This document shows positions 46,200 through 56,823 of a stretch of DNA of 64,000 bases, in pieces. The notes under the pieces are model-generated. The model worked only from the letters and a program-made list of their open reading frames with translations, searched no databases and was not told the origin of the DNA. How positions within the stretch are numbered: the stretch's first letter is position 1; the number at the start of each line of letters is the position of its first letter. The position numbers were made by a program, and so were the translations under genes. The stretch comes from Macrotrachela quadricornifera (Eukaryota; Rotifera; Eurotatoria; Philodinida; Philodinidae), in the NCBI GenBank assembly GCA_022393335.1, contig JAJEKB010020228.1, forward strand, positions 131,738 through 195,737, in the 5' to 3' direction.

Positions 46200-48370
46200 T
46201 TAATCATAAACAAGCTGATTTATGAGAAACTGTTATATTATCTTTGATTTTCTTATATTGTTATAAAATATGTGATTTGTGAAAATTTTAATCGATGATA
46301 GTGAAAAGGAAAAGGATTAGAATTTCTAAAAGGATCTGAGGAGTGAATGTAAGATTTGGTTTACACAGAAATTCATGTAGATGAATTAAGTAGATCTACG
46401 AGAAACTTCAAAAAAAATATGGTGTTGAAATTGAGTTTGTCTAATTGTATATAGAGCCATTGAATACTAAAGAACCTTTCATAATTTTTGTTCATAGTTC
46501 TTATATCTTATTAGTAATGATTAAACTTTTGTACTCTATGATTCAATGAATAGCACTCGTTCCAACTATATTTGTAACACCAGCAATTGTTGCGGCATTC
46601 ATTTGGCCAGCTAAGAAGAACGGTATGCGATGATTACCTGTATCGGTCACATAAATATTGCCCATAAAATTTATTGTAACATCTCTCGGTTGAAGTAATT
46701 GAGTTGATAAACTTCCACCTATTTTAGTAGAGCTACCACCAAGAAGTGTCCAACTAGTAGCTCCTAATATCCAACAAACAATATTCTTAGCACAATAGTT
46801 AGTTATAATAAGACTATTAGTAATTGCGTCAAAATGAAGACCAAGAGGATTACACAATCGCATTATTTTTGTTTTGTGATTAATCAAGGAGCCTGGTGTA
46901 ACTGCAATAAGAATATATTTATAATGAAATTTCATAGTTTACTTCATGATCAATCAATGAAGCGAAAATTTAGTTTTGGTAGAATCTAATTTTAGCTGTT
47001 TTATTTGTGTATTGTGATTGTTTGATTATTTTGACAATGAAAACCAACCTTATCAGTTTATCAAACATGATCGATTTTTTGAAACGAATTCGAATCAATT
47101 TATTGAATTATATTTCTTAAACGTATTCTTATAACTCTTCATAAAAAGAGTCTTATCATCTTGGGACATCTGATATTATAATTGGAGAAACTAATAACTG
47201 ATAAAATCAATTAAATACCAATATATTGTTCTTCATAATCTAAGATATATTTGCCAATAGACGAACCTATATGTAATTTATAAAAATTTTTAAATTCGTC
47301 TGATAATAGTTTTTTAAACAGCAAACTAAGTATTTCGATCAAATTCTCTTCTGAATACTTTGTAAAAGATGTAATTTATAATGATTGTAATAACCTTTCA
47401 AAAATTTTTATTCTATTCTTGTGATAATTGTAATGATGATGGAATTGAGATTGATCTTGTCACGAAACTAACTCGAATAGTTTGAAAACGTTCCATTGTC
47501 AAATTTACTTGTTCTATTTTATTTTTACAATAAAATAACAAAAGAAAATCATTTTTTTTGTTTTCTACGTGCTAAAGAAACCTTTGTCTATTTCTCGAAG
47601 AATTTTTTTAAACAAAGAATTGCTTGTTTTTTATAATTAGCCACTTTTGTGTATTCTCATCCAAAGTCTTTTTTGGAATTCATTTTAATTTGTTTTTTTT
47701 TCTTATCTTGGAACTATTAACAAAATATTTATCGGCGAAAGGAAACATGAATTGCAGTGATAAATTATCATGAAAATTATTTCTTATTGTTAAAGTTAAA
47801 GCTAAGATATAGAATTCTATTAATACACGTTTAATAATCATATAGTTTTAATCATAAAACAGATAAAATAGTACTACAATGCAGCGATTCATTATCAGTT
47901 CTATTATTAAGTTTATAGACAGGAGAATGATATTACATAGGTTTAACTAAAAGCTTTGAGATTGTTAGAAAAATATGAAGAAAGATGGATATTTCCAGTT
48001 TTACTTTATTAAATGTTCAATATAGTCATCATGATTATTTATACTGAGTTTCATTCTTTCCAACAGTATGACAAGATCTTTTTAAAAATGTTCTTCTGTA
48101 ATATTTTGCATAATGTTGAAAATCATGTTAATCAATGATTTTTCATTTAGTTAATCAGTTGAATTACACTTCATGTATGATGTAAAGAATATAGAAAATA
48201 AAGCTTTTGATTCAAATCTACTTCAATGAACAATCATGACCAACGTAATAGAATTATTGAAAGCGATACATAGTTATTCATATTTTATTTTTTGACACGA
48301 ATACTATAAGTTATCATTTGTGTCATTATTGTATTTTTCTGTCAATTAAGCTATTCCAAACTATGACTAT
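46200..48370. repeat. Inter-GPCR interval X1, paralogous to 55885-58430 plus 62036-62620
   Basis: Blocks around 46200-46545 match 55890-56390 (for example ACAAGCTGATTTATGAGAA, ACGAGAAACTTC, ATTCATGTAGATGAA). Blocks around 47410-48010 match 62145-62580 (TAATGATTGTAATGATGA-like, GAACGTTCCATTGT, AGGAGAACGATATTACATAG-like). The interval therefore duplicated together with a GPCR. Confidence 0.75.
46543..46935 (-). pseudogene. NHL-repeat gene fragment (C-terminal blades)
   Basis: The minus-strand frame carries LCNPLGLHFDAITNSLIITN, NIVCWILGATSWTLLGGSS, LLQPRDVTINFMGNIYVTDT and GNHRIPFFLAG. It aligns with the fourth and fifth blades of the intact gene at 31924-34145 (LYSPMGIYFDSSSNSLIIVN, MGNIYVADTINNRIQLFFAG). 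It ends early at GTSAIH and stop, and only one exon remains (an ATTGCAG acceptor lies near 46900). No N-terminus is present nearby, so it is a relic. Confidence 0.8.
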
Positions 48371-48568
48371 TCTGTGTGTACAAAGAGAGAAAATTTTGCA
48401 ATGTACATCCTCTAAATAGTTGTTCGTTCTATGCATACTATGTTTACACTTTCTTTTTTTTTTATTCGCGATGAAAACTGATAACCATAAGGTCCTGACA
48501 GTAGAAAGGGAAAAGATAACAAGAAATAAAATAAAAAGCTGTTAGCGCAATCCTTTCGGGATTAAAAT

Positions 48569-48800
48569 GTGAAACACGATATTACTGTTTTCGCTGTCGG
48601 CTACAGACTGTGACGCTACTTTTGGCTATCAGCCACACTATGTGATAGTGTCGGTTACAGTCTGTGATAGTCTTCTACTATCGAAATGTATTCGATGACC
48701 TTTGACCCTCGTCGATCACGGTCTGTGGGGGAGTGGGGAAGGGGTGGTGCAAATTTCTACCCTTAAACACTTCAACACTCTCTTTCAGATCGTGTTTCAC
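48569..48800. mobile_element. 232-bp element with 12-bp inverted ends and GTCGGYTACAGWCTGTGA repeats
   Basis: GTGAAACACGAT (48569-48580) and ATCGTGTTTCAC (48789-48800) are perfect inverted ends. The interior is GC-rich and contains related copies of GTCGGCTACAGACTGTGA / GTCGGTTACAGTCTGTGA / GATCACGGTCTGTGG. It lies in the part of interval X1 that has no counterpart between GPCR 3 and 4, as expected for an insertion. Superfamily unknown; no target duplication is evident. Confidence 0.55.
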
Positions 48801-49073
48801 AAAAATAAAAAAGACACGCAAAGGAACAAAAACAAAAATAGACACAATTAAGCAAGGAAAGATTCCGGGAAAAAAAAGAGTAGTTGAACTTCCTCCAGAT
48901 CAAAAGAAGAAAGAGAAAAGTTGAAAGAAATCTACCTCATACATCTTTCAAACACTGATTCATTGTCAATAAATCGTTTAGAAATATGTTTACACTTTCT
49001 ATACACTATAAATGCTTATTTCACGAATGATTAAAATAAGTGTTATACATATACCCATGTAACTCTGAAATGC

Positions 49074-50366
49074 AGACTAAACGCGTTTCGGAGCGTTTGA
49101 ACCAAGAAAACATGTTTAGACGCGTTTTAAATACACGTCCTGATACGTTCGAACTGAGAAATGCGTTTAGACGCATTTTGAAAAAACGCGTTTACACTTT
49201 TTTAGATAAGGATAACTATGAGTTTAGGAATGATCTTTGGTAATGCTCGAATAAATTTGACAGAACTTATTAATTTGACATAGGCTCTGAAAAATTTCTA
49301 TATAATTAACCATCCAATTACTACATAGTTTAGGAAAATTATAACTGATTTTTTCCAAGTATTTTTAGGATGATATTCAATCATTTTGTGGAATGTAATA
49401 AAGTTTCCAGATAAATAATAATAATCTTGATAATAATCTTTCCAAACGAAAACATTATATTTCTTAAATTAGAAACTATCTTTTATTACAGTATAAGCTT
49501 TTGGTTCTGTTCAATTGAAGGCTTTTCTGCCAAAGACAGTCTAGTTGAAAAATAAAATTTTCAGACAGAATAAACCGAAATGTAATGATTATTCAGGAAT
49601 ACGAGTCAAACTCGAGTGGTCGATTCAAATTATTGATTGAGAAAATAACAAATAAAAATATTCAAAAATTTATTAAGAAAAATAAAACCAAGAAGCAGAA
49701 TTATATAATTATTAGTTTTATAAATAAAAATATTTTCCACTACTTTATTAAACTGCCTTTCTTTTCAGCAAAACTAATTTATCCCTCTTGAAGGACTATA
49801 GTCTATTTTTATTTGTCTCACTTTCATCAATCAAAAAGTCTGCATTTAATCATTTGAAAATTACAAGACATAAATTTTTAGCTAATACTGAAGAAGATTT
49901 ATCATATTTTATACATTTCATTTTATTTGAAATAAGTTCTAAAAGACTGTCTTATTAAAAGAGAAATTTAACTTATGCATAGATATGCCAATATAGTTCA
50001 TTGGTTCAAGTAAATAGACTTCTAATCTAACATCTTATGTTCTAGCCTCACTGGTCGCACAATCTAAATGTATGTATAAAAATCAAATAAATGTCATAGA
50101 CAATGCCTCATGTAAGAGAAGATCATGATGTGAAGACGATAATGATGTAGATCGAATCTGTAAGGATAGAATCAAATTTTTTTCCAAAAAAATGAAACGC
50201 ATTTAAACGCGTGCAAAATTTGAGACGCGCTTGAACGCATCTGAGACACGTTTCATAAACGCGTCAGGACGCCTCAAATGTTTCAGTTTTGACGTGTTTA
50301 CAGCGTTTATTGTATGCATTTTAAACACGGCTCGGATGCGTTTACAAACGCGTTTAATCTCAAAAA
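49074..50366. mobile_element. About 1.3-kb element bounded by clusters of ACGCGTTTA motifs
   Basis: Two clusters of (T)AAACGCGTTT / GACGCGTTT / ACGCATTT motifs (49074-49200 and 50190-50366) flank about 1 kb of AT-rich sequence. The outer ends are inverted: GACTAAACGCGTTT at 49074 and, reversed, GATTAAACGCGTTT at 50366. Subterminal motif clusters of this kind bind transposases in several cut-and-paste families. No transposase is recognisable inside (the frame at 49585-49791 is Lys/Asn-rich noise). The segment is absent from the paralogous interval near 62640. Confidence 0.6.
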
Positions 50367-50584
50367 ATTTTTACATCGGCAATGAAGATATAATTTACTA
50401 AAACATATTAAAAAGGCATTCATTAATTTCAAAACTTTGATTATCACTATTGTCGAGAAAAAGATAATGTCATCTGAGAGTATGCAATTTAAAATATTGT
50501 CTTACATACTCAAGACTCATATTTATATAGTGAGATTGTTAACGCCAATAAATATTATTTTATGACGCCCATTTCTGCCCCATA

Positions 50585-51482
50585 GGTATTGTCAAGAAAT
50601 CCGGAAAAAAAAAATCCGGAGAAGGCAAAATCTGGAAAATTTTTATGCGAAGTTTATTGAAAAAAGAAGACACAACAGGTAAAAAGTGTGGAGATGTTCG
50701 AGACCATTTGATAAGTTTATTTCTTGGAAGCGACCAGTAGTGAGAGTCCTTCGAGAAGTTCCTCACGATCGATGTCGTCGTTGCAGAAGCAGGTATTCAA
50801 TTTGTCGAGTTGTTTCTGCATCGCCAACGTTTTCAGCACCGTTTTCTTTTGCGCCCCTGCCTTGAACTTGAGAGTTTGTTGTCGAAAGATGACTTCTTCG
50901 GCTTGCAAACAAGCGATGAACATCCACATACTGAGATGAGTTTTGTTCATACGCTTGTTGAAACGATTATTCCAGCCTGAACGAGAGAAAAGGAATGCTT
51001 CTCATCAAAAGATTCCATAAAGACAAAAAGAGGATTGCTCACCCTCGACGTGATTATTGGTGCGTATATCGAGATCCGCCACGTTCCATAGGTTCAAGTT
51101 TACCTTCTTCATCCAGTGGTTTCGGAAGTAATCGATGAGATCGTCGATAGAATCGGGTGCTTCCTTAACAATGTCGTCGAAACCGAGTTCGACCTGATCG
51201 AGTGTGAGCAGAGTCAAGACCATGAGCTTTCTCGCAGAACAGCGAGCGTCCATGTGAGTCTTGTATACCATGGCAAGCCCTAGTGTCTGAATTCTCCAGT
51301 GGATCGCCTGTGTATAGTGAAAGTAGCAGCATGTTTGGTGAGTATTCGGAAACTGAATAGAGGAAGATAAAGAAAAAAATGTATCAACATGTTTTATTTC
51401 TTTTCCGAATTTTTCTTTTCCTGATTTCTTATTTTCCCGATTTTACTTTTCCGGATTTATTTTTTCCGGATTTCTTGACATA
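50585..51482 (-). mobile_element. Truncated Mutator-like element (MULE) with inverted ends and direct repeat
   Basis: TTCTGCCCCATA occurs at 50573-50584 and 51483-51494, a 9-12-bp target duplication. The ends are inverted repeats: left TTGTCAAGAAATCCGGAAAA, right (inverted) ATGTCAAGAAATCCGGAAAA, with further AAATCCGG copies for about 50 bp. The inside carries the C-terminal part of a MULE transposase on the minus strand. The paralogous site near 62764 lacks it. Confidence 0.85.
50717..51336 (-). pseudogene. MULE transposase, C-terminal part
   Basis: Exon a (about 51336-51043) reads CYFHYTQAIHWRIQTLGL, then RCSARKLMVLTLLTLDQVEL, IDDLIDYFRNHWMKKVN and DIRTNNHVEG. A GTGAGC donor and TTCAG acceptor join it in phase 1 to exon b (50976-50717: WNNRFNKRMNKTHLSMWMFI, ending ASKK and stop). 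The F.FTQA, TNN..E.WN..F and SMW.FI pattern is that of FLYWCH-associated MULE transposases. The DDE residues upstream of CYFHYTQ are missing, so it is inactive, yet the retained part has no stops. Confidence 0.85.
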
Positions 51483-51494
51483 TTCTGCCCCATA

Positions 51495-52482
51495 TATATA
51501 TAAATCTTTTTTCTTTCCTGTCAAATAAGTACATTGTTTTGGTGATCATTATGAGAACATGATGACCTAATATTCTTTCTTGCGTCGCTCTTTTTTTTGT
51601 TTTGTTATTATGTATTTAATTTTTCCCAATATGTATATATATTCTTTCTTACATCTCCTTCATCTTTTTCACATATATATCAACAGCTACATAACAAGTT
51701 ATTTATATAAGCTTATGATTTTATGTATATTATAGTTTCAAAGCTCTACTATACTATCCTCACACGACTTCAAGAGTTATCAGAGATGAATATCATTTTA
51801 TGTTTACATATAAACTAAATTTTTCTTAAGGCTCAGAACTAATGCAACATACTTTACTTATGATTTTAATAAAGTATAAAGATAAAGTAATACATAGTTC
51901 TGTATTATATTACTTATTTTTTGTTAACTTTTCGTTATTTACGACCTTGCTTTGTTTTAGGTTTTATATTTATATAGAAAAATATGCCAGAAAACGATAT
52001 TGAAGTTTGTAAATTAAATATTTAATAATTACATTTAATATATTTAGATTTTAATGATAGCACTATTATTAAGTATTCTTCGGATCTTCTGATGTGAATA
52101 ATAAATCCATATTTGCTAATGAATAACATTCATTAAATCATCTTTTCTCTTTGATTTCGCTATGCATGACTACATTCATGAATAATTATAAATTAGTGCA
52201 ACAGAATTTCTAAAATAAATATACAAATGTAATTATTTTTAATTTATAGTATTCTACCATCTAGTTTTCTCGCTCTTATTAGTCTTATTCAACCATATAA
52301 TTTTTTATAGAATAACGTCTTCTCTATGGGTAAAAAAATGTAGCGTCATTTTTTTCTCAACCATCGTATAACTGCTCTTCAGTTTTATTCTTCTGCTTTA
52401 TATCTTTCTATAAGATAACTAGATATCTATTTCTTAAACTTTCGATTATTATTTTTCTTTTATTAATAAATATCGAACAACG
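51495..52482. promoter_or_regulatory. Upstream region of GPCR 3
   Basis: From about 51783 it matches 62764-63443 upstream of GPCR 4. The block GAATAACATTCATTAAATCA (52121) corresponds to similar blocks at 35668, 44057 and 63103 upstream of the other paralogues. 51495-51782 has no counterpart near GPCR 4. Regulatory function is inferred from conservation only. Confidence 0.4.
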
Positions 52483-53457
52483 ATGTCTGCGACAAATTTA
52501 CCTTTTATACAACGAGAAATGATTCGATATGGTATAACTACATATTTTGTATTAGGTATTATGGGTAATATTTGTAATTGTATAATGTTTACACGACCTG
52601 CATCTCGTCGTGCACCTAGTTCTATCTATCTTCTTTCTCTCTCAATTCTTTCTATTATATATTTATCCTGGTCTTTTACTCACCAAATTTTTGCATTTAA
52701 TTATATTGATCTCGACACAACATCGTTATTATTTTGTAAAGTAAGGCTTTACATTTCTCTGATTCTGGGTCAAGGTACACGATATGCCATTGTACTCATT
52801 TGTGCTGATCGATTTTTTGTTACAAGAACAAATGTTCGTTTTCGATCATTTAATTCTGCTCAATTTGCAATAAAGCTTGTTTTTATTAAGATCCTAATGA
52901 TATCATTAGCAGCTATACATCTTCCTTTTTTTATGGATATTAGAGGTGGTATTTGTGGAACGATTGGTTTGTACAAATTAATTTATGCAATTTATCAAAT
53001 GATAATAGCTGCTATTTTGCCACCAGTATTGATGTGTATCTTTAGTGGTCTCACCATTCTTAGTCTTAACCAACGACATGGTACTCGAGTACATGCAAGA
53101 CAAAGAGATCGACATCTTCTGCGTATGGTAATTGCGGAGGTAATAGTCAATATTCTTACATCAATACCATATTCATGTAATGTTATGTATGGTGCAATAA
53201 CATATAGTGTAACTAATAAAAGTACATATCGACGTGAAGTTGAATCCTTTATCACTTTTTTCACTCAATTTCTTATTTATCTCATAAGTGTTACTCCTTT
53301 TTATCTGTTTATAATAACATCGAAGTCATTTCGGAATGATTTCGTCAAACTCATCAACTTTTGGGGCAAATGCACATTAAGAAGATTTCGAATTGTTCCA
53401 TTAAATGAGCAAAACATTACAGCAACAGTTAATCATCCAACGACTCGTGGCAAATAA
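52483..53457 (+). CDS. Rhodopsin-type GPCR, paralogue 3
   Basis: 324 aa, single exon from MSATNLPFIQ. TM1 GN (GNICNC), cysteines in LLFCKVRLY and GGICGTIG, DRF at the TM3 end (CADRFFVTRT), IPY in TM6 and TPFYLF in TM7. It is more diverged from paralogues 1 and 2 than they are from each other and shares MSATNLPFIQ and RRAPSSIYLLSLS with paralogue 4. The C-tail is shorter. No lesions; presumably functional. Confidence 0.86.
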   Translation: MSATNLPFIQREMIRYGITTYFVLGIMGNICNCIMFTRPASRRAPSSIYLLSLSILSIIYLSWSFTHQIFAFNYIDLDTTSLLFCKVRLYISLILGQGTRYAIVLICADRFFVTRTNVRFRSFNSAQFAIKLVFIKILMISLAAIHLPFFMDIRGGICGTIGLYKLIYAIYQMIIAAILPPVLMCIFSGLTILSLNQRHGTRVHARQRDRHLLRMVIAEVIVNILTSIPYSCNVMYGAITYSVTNKSTYRREVESFITFFTQFLIYLISVTPFYLFIITSKSFRNDFVKLINFWGKCTLRRFRIVPLNEQNITATVNHPTTRGK

Positions 53458-54220
53458 TAAAAAAAGACACTTCAAATCTTGTTCGGACTAATTTCACAAT
53501 TATATATAAACGTTTTCGCAACATTATATTGTAAAAAAAACTATAGTTAAGCCAAAAACTAACCATATATACTTTCACATTTACATGTTGTTTTAGCAAT
53601 AAAAGTAGCATGCTTCTAAGAAGAAAATGAAAATAATTCAAGTTTGCAAGGTTTATTGCATTCTCTAAAAGAAATTGTGCTCTTCAGACAAGATATTAAC
53701 TTATACCGAGTGTTCCAAAAGTTTTGCGACACTTAGTATTTTAAGAATATCTTACCACAGACAAATACTAGAATCTTAATGTTTTTACAAAAGATGCGCC
53801 GTAAAAAGCTCTACAAATGCTATAGGAAGAAATTCCTATTGATTTATTTTGTTGTTGTGTTTTATATGAAAAATGAACAGGTCATACGAAGATGTTTTGT
53901 CCCACTTTACTTAACTCTATAATTTTAATAAAAACATTTTTTTTTGTTTTGCAAATATCTCGGCTTGAGAAAACGTTAACGCCTTGATTTTGTTTTTAGA
54001 AGATGCGCCGTCAAAAGCTCTAGAAAGTGCCATATGAGCAAGTTCCTATTAATTTGTTCTAATAACTTTTCTAGTTGGTTAAAACGAGAAGTCTTTCTAA
54101 GGTTACTACCGAGTGTTAAACTAACGTGGCTTTTTTCTCTTTCTCTTTGTCTCCCTAGTTCAAGATTCATCCAGGTGTACACTCTCTTTGTTTTCATTAT
54201 CTATCTTTGGATGTATTCGT
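53458..54220. other. Spacer with a duplicated GATGCGCCGT segment
   Basis: Two related segments, about 53792-53850 and 54000-54050, share AGATGCGCCGT.AAAAGCTCTA and the following ATTCCTATT/TTCCTATTAATT. TACCGAGTGTT occurs at about 53704 and 54109; the first is followed by CCAAAAGTTTTGCGACACT, which looks like a transposon terminus. No transposase present. Confidence 0.4.
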
Positions 54221-54345
54221 GATATCACTTTCTTTCTCTTTATGATATCACTTTTCTCTATGATATCACTCTCTTTCTCTCTATGCTATCACTTTTCTCT
54301 ATAATATCACTCTCTCCAGGCTCTCCCCCTTTATTGTATAAATAG
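54221..54345 (+). promoter_or_regulatory. Tandem 41-bp repeat and TATA box upstream of hnRNP-like gene
   Basis: GATATCAC-headed units alternate 23 and 18 bp (GATATCACTTTCTTTCTCTT.. / GATATCACTTTTCTCTAT) twice, ending about 54317. TATAAATAG follows at 54337-54345, about 77 bp before the ATG. This is the clearest core promoter in the window. The pyrimidine-rich repeat may act as an upstream element or be a simple minisatellite. Confidence 0.55.
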
Positions 54346-54421
54346 CCAGGATTTTCCAATAAAATATATAGTTGTAGTGGAGATACACATTAACACTCGT
54401 GATACTTATTACTCGAATCAA

Positions 54422-55524
54422 ATGGCAGCTGATCAACGAAGAAAAATATTTCTTTGTGGTTTAAATTATGAATGAGAACTTTTTTCTTTTAGATTTATTT
54501 AATAAATTTCTGTTTTTTTCTTAGTACCACTAATGAAACACTAAGAAAATACTGTTTGACTTATGGAAAAATAAATAATTGTATTATGATGAAAAACTCG
54601 GAAGGTAAATCCAGAGAATTTCTTTATGTTACTTATGAAGGTAATAAATAAAACTTGTTTAAATTGCGACAATGAATATTCAAATTATATAGATCCATCA
54701 TCGGTAGATAGTTTTATGCATTCGGGACCACATATTATCGATGATAATGAATTACACTGTAAAACAGTCCCAATAAAAGAAAAAAAAACAACAACATCTT
54801 CAACAAATGATCCACCACCTCTACCAATTTCACCTGTTTCTTCATCAACTGCTCAAGAATATCCAGCTGATGATCCACTACCTCCACCTATTGCAAATGT
54901 TTCTTCATCAACTGCTCAAGAACATCCACTTGATAAAAAGTTATTTATTAGTGGTCTACGTCCCGGTATCAATGAACAGAGCCTTAATGAACATTTTTCA
55001 CGTTTCGGTATTGTTACTGAAACTGTTCTTATTAAGCATCACGATGGTTAGTTTAAAAAAAAAAGTTTTGATTTAAAAGTATTTTTTTTTAGGCAAACCT
55101 CGTGGATTTGCTTTTATTACATTTGATAGTCGTGATGCTGTTACAGTTGTTCTTGAACAGCAACATGTAATTAATGGTGAAACTTTAGATATTCAGAAAG
55201 CTGTACCATAAGAAAAAATGGGTGGTCCTATTCGAAGAACAGGGTAAGTTTAATGTGTTTCTATATTAATACTTTTAGTGCTTTTTTTTAAGTCGTCGAG
55301 GTGGTGATAGCAACTATGGTTCATCAAGTGATCGTGGTAACTATGATTCAGCAGGTGGTAAAAGTCATCGCTGGGCTCCATACAACACGTGTACTGGTTA
55401 TAGTGATCGACGTAATCGTGGTCAAGCTGCTCGAAGTAATCGTAATGATCGACATAGTTGTGGTGGTCAAGCTGATACACGTGGACGTGAACATTATAAT
55501 CCAATACATATTTATATTAATTAA
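54422..55524 (+). pseudogene. hnRNP A/B-like two-RRM protein gene with two lesions
   Basis: Exons 54422-54471, 54525-54640, 54693-55046, 55093-55243 and 55293-55524 give 300 codons plus stop if spliced. RRM1 has RNP2 KIFLCGLNY and RNP1-like SREFLYVTY. A Pro/Ser linker of about 60 residues holds two copies of VSSSTAQE.P. RRM2 has LFISGLRPG and RGFAFITF, ending LDIQKAVP. The C-terminus is Gly/Arg/Asn/Ser-rich (RRGGDSNYGSSSDRGNYD), as in hnRNP A1/A2. Lesions: intron 1 begins AT instead of GT (GA|ATGAGA at 54472), although frame across it is perfect, and an in-frame TAA at 55209-55211 after QKAVP would remove the RGG tail. It may be a recent pseudogene, or make a truncated RRM-only protein if the AT donor is used. 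Confidence 0.8.
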
Positions 55525-56637
55525 AATGTAAAAGTCTGTTGTTTGTATTTTTTTTTTCTATGAAATTGATTATTTGAATAAAATAGGATACTCTGTAAGT
55601 TTCATAGTTATACTATCTAATATACAAAAAAGAATGTCTGTCTGTTCTTTATGCATTTGGTCCAAGGCGAGAAACGACTGGCTTTGTGATTTAAGTCACT
55701 TAAATAACTTTTCTAACTTAAAATGACTTTTTTGATTTTAAAGTCGTGAAAGTCATTAAAGTCATTAATTTTGTCTCAATTTTTAGTGCTTTATTTGACT
55801 AGTTCTGTAAACTTTGATACTGCAGATTTATTGGGTGCTTTCTAGAAGGATGTGTTAAACTGATTATATGTATACTAGCAAGATAAAGAATAGTTTGGGA
55901 TGTATTCATAAACTAGCTGATTTATGAGAACCTGTGATATCATCTTAGGTTTTCTTACATTTTTATAAAATATGTGATTTGTGAAGATTTCCATGGATAA
56001 TAGTCTAAAAAAAAAGATTAGAATTTAGAAATTCTATAAATTTTCTGTAATAGCTGAGAAAATTTTGGAAATCTCTCATCAGAATATGAGGAGCAATTGC
56101 AAGATTTATTTTACGCAGAAATTCATATCGATGAAATAAGTATAGCTGCGAGAAAATTGTAGAAAAAGCTATGATGTTGAAATCGAATTTGTGTACTTGT
56201 ATATAGAAGCACTAAATAGTAAGGAATCTTTCATAATTTTTGTAATCAATATTTGAATTATTAATATTAGATTTCTTATCTAAAGCAGAGTATTATTTTC
56301 TCCGTATCAAAATTTTTTTTTTCATAGTTCTTATATTGATTAGTAACGATCAAACTTTTGTACTCTAGGATTCGATGAATCACTTTGAACTGAATTGATA
56401 GATTTCTATAAATTTTTATTATATTTCTTATTATTCAAGCAACTCGCACACAAATATAATAGTCGATCATCACATGATTTGTGATACTATGCCAAAAGAA
56501 CTCAAAATTTGCTAATTGTCTCACATTCCTTGGTAGTATTTCACGTGTTGTGAAAATAGTATACTTTATGCTAAAAAGAAAAAAACTTCTAAAGAATTAT
56601 CATAGTTACTGCTGAAATAGGCAGATAGAAACTAGTA
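55525..56637. other. Spacer, first half of paralogous interval X2
   Basis: 55885-56390 matches 46190-46545 of interval X1. Around 55690-55780 lies a palindrome-rich AAGTCACTTAAA / AAAGTCATTAAAGTCATTAA segment that may be a small repeat element. No gene is present. Confidence 0.5.
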
Positions 56638-56823
56638 TTATTTGTAGTCGTAGTTATTGTTACACTGGTTTTTGTGGAGATTGAACTTGTAGTTGGTGAT
56701 ATTGGTCGATTTGGCGGTTGCTGTAATTGTTGTTGAGGTAGTTTTCAAAGAAATAAAACTATATATATCAGTTGTTATTACTCCCAAGATAAGCAAAGTA
56801 GAGTGCGTAGCCATAATAAACAT
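56638..56823 (-). pseudogene. Possible NHL-protein N-terminal remnant (membrane span and Thr stalk)
   Basis: The minus-strand frame reads MFIMATHSTLLILGVITTDI, YSFISL and then KTTSTTITATAKSTN: a hydrophobic stretch followed by a Thr-rich segment, the same order as in the intact NHL gene (TM, then STSTTTTTTT). It lies in the interval paralogous to the one holding the NHL C-terminal fragment and on the same strand. Homology is suggested by position and composition, not by residue-level similarity. Confidence 0.3.

Noticed and set aside
52995..53264. 89-codon minus-strand frame inside GPCR 3, and similar antisense frames in the other paralogues
   Set aside because: Shadows of conserved sense coding sequence; composition is the complement of membrane spans.
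55250..55531. His/Tyr/Asp-rich and Val-rich frames on both strands over the hnRNP tail exon
   Set aside because: Alternative-frame readings of the Gly/Arg/Asp-rich RGG exon.
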